Position numbers and translations under genes: made by a program
Notes under the pieces: generated by a model
Told to the model about the DNA's origin: nothing
The model's input: the letters and a program-made list of their open reading frames with translations, nothing else
Database searches by the model: none
Source of the DNA: Phytohabitans rumicis
Lineage (GTDB): Bacteria; Actinomycetota; Actinomycetes; Mycobacteriales; Micromonosporaceae
Direction of reading: 5' to 3'
Length of the DNA stretch: 64,000 nucleotides
NCBI RefSeq assembly: GCF_011764445.1
Contig: NZ_BLPG01000001.1
Location: 4,526,001-4,590,000 of the forward strand
Shown: piece by piece, positions 62,108 through 64,000 of the stretch
How positions within the stretch are numbered: the stretch's first letter is position 1
How the letters are laid out: every line of letters begins with the position of its first letter

Positions 62108-62551
62108 ATGACAGACAACTCATTGACCATTGGCGAACTGTCCCGGCGCTCCGGCGTCGCGGCATCCGCGCTGCGGTACTACGAGCGGCTGGGGCTCATC
62201 CGATCCGGGCGCACCGGCGGCAACCAGCGCCGGTACGACCGGGCCGAACTGCGCCGGGTGGCGTTCATCCGGATCGCCCAGCAGGTCGGCGTGTCGCTCG
62301 AAGAGATCCGGGTGGCGCTCGCCGCACTACCCGAGTCGCGCACCCCCACCCGGGCCGACTGGGCCCGCCTCTCCGCACACTGGCGGGCCCGCCTCAACGA
62401 GCGCATCGCGTTCATGGAGCGCCTGCGCGACGAGCTGACCGGCTGCATCGGATGCGGCTGCCTGTCGTTGCAGCGCTGCCGGCTCTACAACCCCGGTGAC
62501 GAACTGGCCGCCTCGGGTGCGGGCCCTCGGTTGCTGCTACCGCCCGAGTAG
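62108..62551 (+). CDS. soxR: redox-sensitive transcriptional activator SoxR
   Basis: 147-residue MerR-family regulator. The N-terminal HTH (LTIGELSRRSGVAASALRYY) is followed by a dimerisation helix and the [2Fe-2S]-binding motif C-x2-C-x-C-x5-C in CIGCGCLSLQRC near the C-terminus. It senses redox-active compounds. ATG 62108 start. The last 15 bp overlap the convergent oxidoreductase gene, a plausible but unproven target. Confidence 0.94.
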   Translation: MTDNSLTIGELSRRSGVAASALRYYERLGLIRSGRTGGNQRRYDRAELRRVAFIRIAQQVGVSLEEIRVALAALPESRTPTRADWARLSAHWRARLNERIAFMERLRDELTGCIGCGCLSLQRCRLYNPGDELAASGAGPRLLLPPE

Positions 62552-63477
62552 CAGGACCTTGCCAAGGTGGTCGCTCGCCTCGACGATCCGGTGCGCCTCC
62601 GCCGCCTGCGCCATCGGCAGCCGGCGATCGATGACCGGCCGGATCGCCCCTGACTCGATCAGCGGCCAGACATCGTCACGCACCCCTCGTACGATGGCGG
62701 CCTTTTCATCGTGGCCGCGGGCCCGCAGCGTGGTCACGATGATCGACCCCCGCTTGGCCATCAGCGCCCGCAGGTCGAGCTCCGCCTTCGCGCCGCCCTG
62801 CATGCCGATGATGGCGAGCCGGCCATTGGTGGCCAGTGCGTCCACGTTCTTGGCCAGGTACTTCGCGCCGACGATGTCCAGAATGACGTCGGCCCCGCCG
62901 TGCTTGCGCACCTCCGCGACGAAGTCCTCGTCCGTGTAGTCGATCGTGTGCTGCGCGCCCAGTGCCCGCAGCGCGTCGTGCTTGGCCCGCCGCGCGGTCG
63001 TGATGACCGTGGCGCCCAGCGCCGCCCCCAACTGGATCGCGAACGTCCCGATCCCGCTCCCACCCCGTGCACCAGGAGCGTCTCGCCCTTCCGCAGGCCG
63101 GCCAGGTCGATCAGGTTCGACCAGACGGTGCACGCCACCTCGGGCAGCGCGGCCGCCTCCTCGACCGTCAGGTTGCGCGGGATCGGCAGGGTGTACGCCT
63201 CCGGCACGGCCACCAACTCCGCGTAGCCGCCGCCGGCCAGCAGCGCACACACCGGGGCGCCGGTTGCGGTGATCACGCCGCTGCACTCCAGCCCCGGGTA
63301 CGGCGAAGTGCCCGGCGGCGGATCGTAGTAGCCCTGCCGTTGCAGCAGATCGGCCCGGTTGACGGCCGACGCCGCGGTGCGAATGAGGACCTCACCCGGG
63401 CCGGGCTCCGCGTCGGGCACCTCGGCCCACACGAGCTTGTCCGGTCCACCGGGCTCGGAGATCGTGATCGCGTACAT
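62537..63477 (-). CDS. NAD(P)H-quinone oxidoreductase (zinc-free MDR family), apparent 1-base frameshift
   Basis: 313 residues when corrected. N-terminal MDR part: MYAITISEPGGPDKLVWAEV, NRADLLQRQGYYDPPPG, AALPEVACTVWSNLIDLAGL. Rossmann part: GIGTFAIQLGAALGATVITT, VDALATNGRLAIIGMQGG. It belongs to the TIGR02824 quinone-reductase group. The frames meet at the C run 63063-63066; one more base gives LLVHGGGSGIGTF, the normal nucleotide-binding loop. Otherwise the protein is truncated before NADPH binding. Confidence 0.88.
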
Positions 63478-64000
63478 CTACACCTCCCCTTCGAGCCAGG
63501 CTCTCATGAGGATCTCGTCCACCGTCTCCTCGGGTGACTGCTCGGACGTGTCCAACCACAGCCCGATCCGCGGCGTCGTCTCGCGCAACCCGGCGTCCAG
63601 CTGCTCCACCGTCCACTCGCCGTACCCGGTCTTGGACCGGGCACGCTCCCGGGCGGCGATGGCCTCGGCCCGCGGCGCCAACACGACCACCAGCAGCGGC
63701 CGGCTGTGGATCATCCCGATCACCCTGGGCAGATCCGGGCCCAGGATGACGTCCTGGACGACCACCGTGAACCCGGCCTTGAAATACTCGTCGGCGGCGT
63801 GCGCGGCCAGCCGGTAGCGCAGATCGAGCTGCCGCCTGGCCTCGTCCTCCTCGCCGGGCGCCATCTCCACCCGCCCGTTCACCACCATCCGCCGGAAGAC
63901 GTCGCCACGAACATGCGCCGTACGAGGCAGCCGCTCGGCCAGCGCCTGCGCGACGGTCGACTTGCCGGCGGCCATGACGCCGGTGATCAGGATGACGGCT
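63478..64000 (-). CDS. AAA/P-loop kinase-like protein (partial)
   Basis: Start lies beyond the right edge. The visible part begins AVILITGVMAAGKSTVAQAL, a Walker A for a small-molecule or nucleotide kinase of the zeta-toxin/shikimate-kinase type fold. Then VRGDVFRRMVVNGR and VVVQDVILGPDLPRVIGMI, with a late SPEETVDEILMRA. The stop abuts the oxidoreductase start. The substrate is unknown. Confidence 0.82.
   Translation of the reverse strand, partial: AVILITGVMAAGKSTVAQALAERLPRTAHVRGDVFRRMVVNGRVEMAPGEEDEARRQLDLRYRLAAHAADEYFKAGFTVVVQDVILGPDLPRVIGMIHSRPLLVVVLAPRAEAIAARERARSKTGYGEWTVEQLDAGLRETTPRIGLWLDTSEQSPEETVDEILMRAWLEGEV

Noticed and set aside
1340-63066. Programmed ribosomal frameshifting as explanation for the nine broken genes
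   Set aside because: The genes are unrelated, there is no common slippery heptamer or downstream structure, and all errors are -1 at plain G/C runs.
1-64000. tRNA, rRNA, prophage, insertion sequence or secondary-metabolite cluster
   Set aside because: I looked for cloverleaf-like sequences, transposases, integrases and PKS/NRPS genes and saw none.

Overview
The window is chromosomal DNA of a high-GC actinobacterium. Gene content and order suggest Micromonosporaceae (an inference from gene families; no rRNA is present to confirm it). Clues are a proteasome activator ending in GQYL, a serS-pheA neighbourhood, SigE-type ECF sigma and LytTR/LytS regulators, DUF5926, frequent GTG starts and very high GC at third codon positions. 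I found no tRNA, rRNA, CRISPR array, prophage or insertion sequence.

Layout. 0-9.5 kb: a partial amino-acid-type ABC binding lipoprotein, an esterase-like hydrolase, bpa, two tandem HAD phosphatases, serS, small membrane proteins, a Uma2-like protein, OsmC, a mini-metallopeptidase, AIM24 and pheA. 9.5-16.8 kb: a lipoprotein, PAS and NERD proteins, a lone arcA, DUF5926, an anti-sigma-like ATPase with a sensor kinase, a glycerophosphodiesterase and a rhodanese. 16.8-23 kb: four tandem LCP (LytR-CpsA-Psr) genes and a UDP-glucuronate decarboxylase-like enzyme, so a cell-envelope polymer region. 23-25.3 kb: an acetate symporter operon (actP + DUF485) with two CRP-like sites upstream. 25.3-32.7 kb: a flavin reductase, a polar amino-acid binding lipoprotein, an ABC-2 exporter, a DUF4173 protein and a two-component system. 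32.9-34.9 kb: a small accessory island with two unknown overlapping genes and a VapBC45-like toxin-antitoxin module. 35-41 kb: a second symporter/DUF485-like pair, an ECF sigma with its membrane partner, and a LytTR/LytS system. 41-47.7 kb: an undecaprenyl-phosphate sugar transferase, an Fpg glycosylase, a GT4 glycosyltransferase, and a CDP-alcohol phosphotransferase / sn-glycerol-1-phosphate dehydrogenase-like / cytidylyltransferase cluster. 47.8-57.8 kb: CBS protein, aminotransferase, CorA, cyclophilin, rhomboid, thiolase and another two-component system. 57.8-64 kb: a GT39-like membrane glycosyltransferase, a GT2, a split transketolase, soxR, a quinone oxidoreductase and a partial kinase.

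The dominant anomaly is that nine otherwise intact genes each carry a -1 frameshift. Every one can be repaired by adding a single G or C to a run of 4-5 identical bases, and every repaired length is a multiple of three. This looks like homopolymer under-calling in the assembly rather than biology, so I annotate those genes at full length. Other items of interest are two copies of a 95-bp palindromic repeat, two copies of a shorter hairpin repeat, the glycerol-1-phosphate/CDP cluster, the CRP-like site pair, and several convergent gene pairs whose 3' ends overlap by 14-24 bp.
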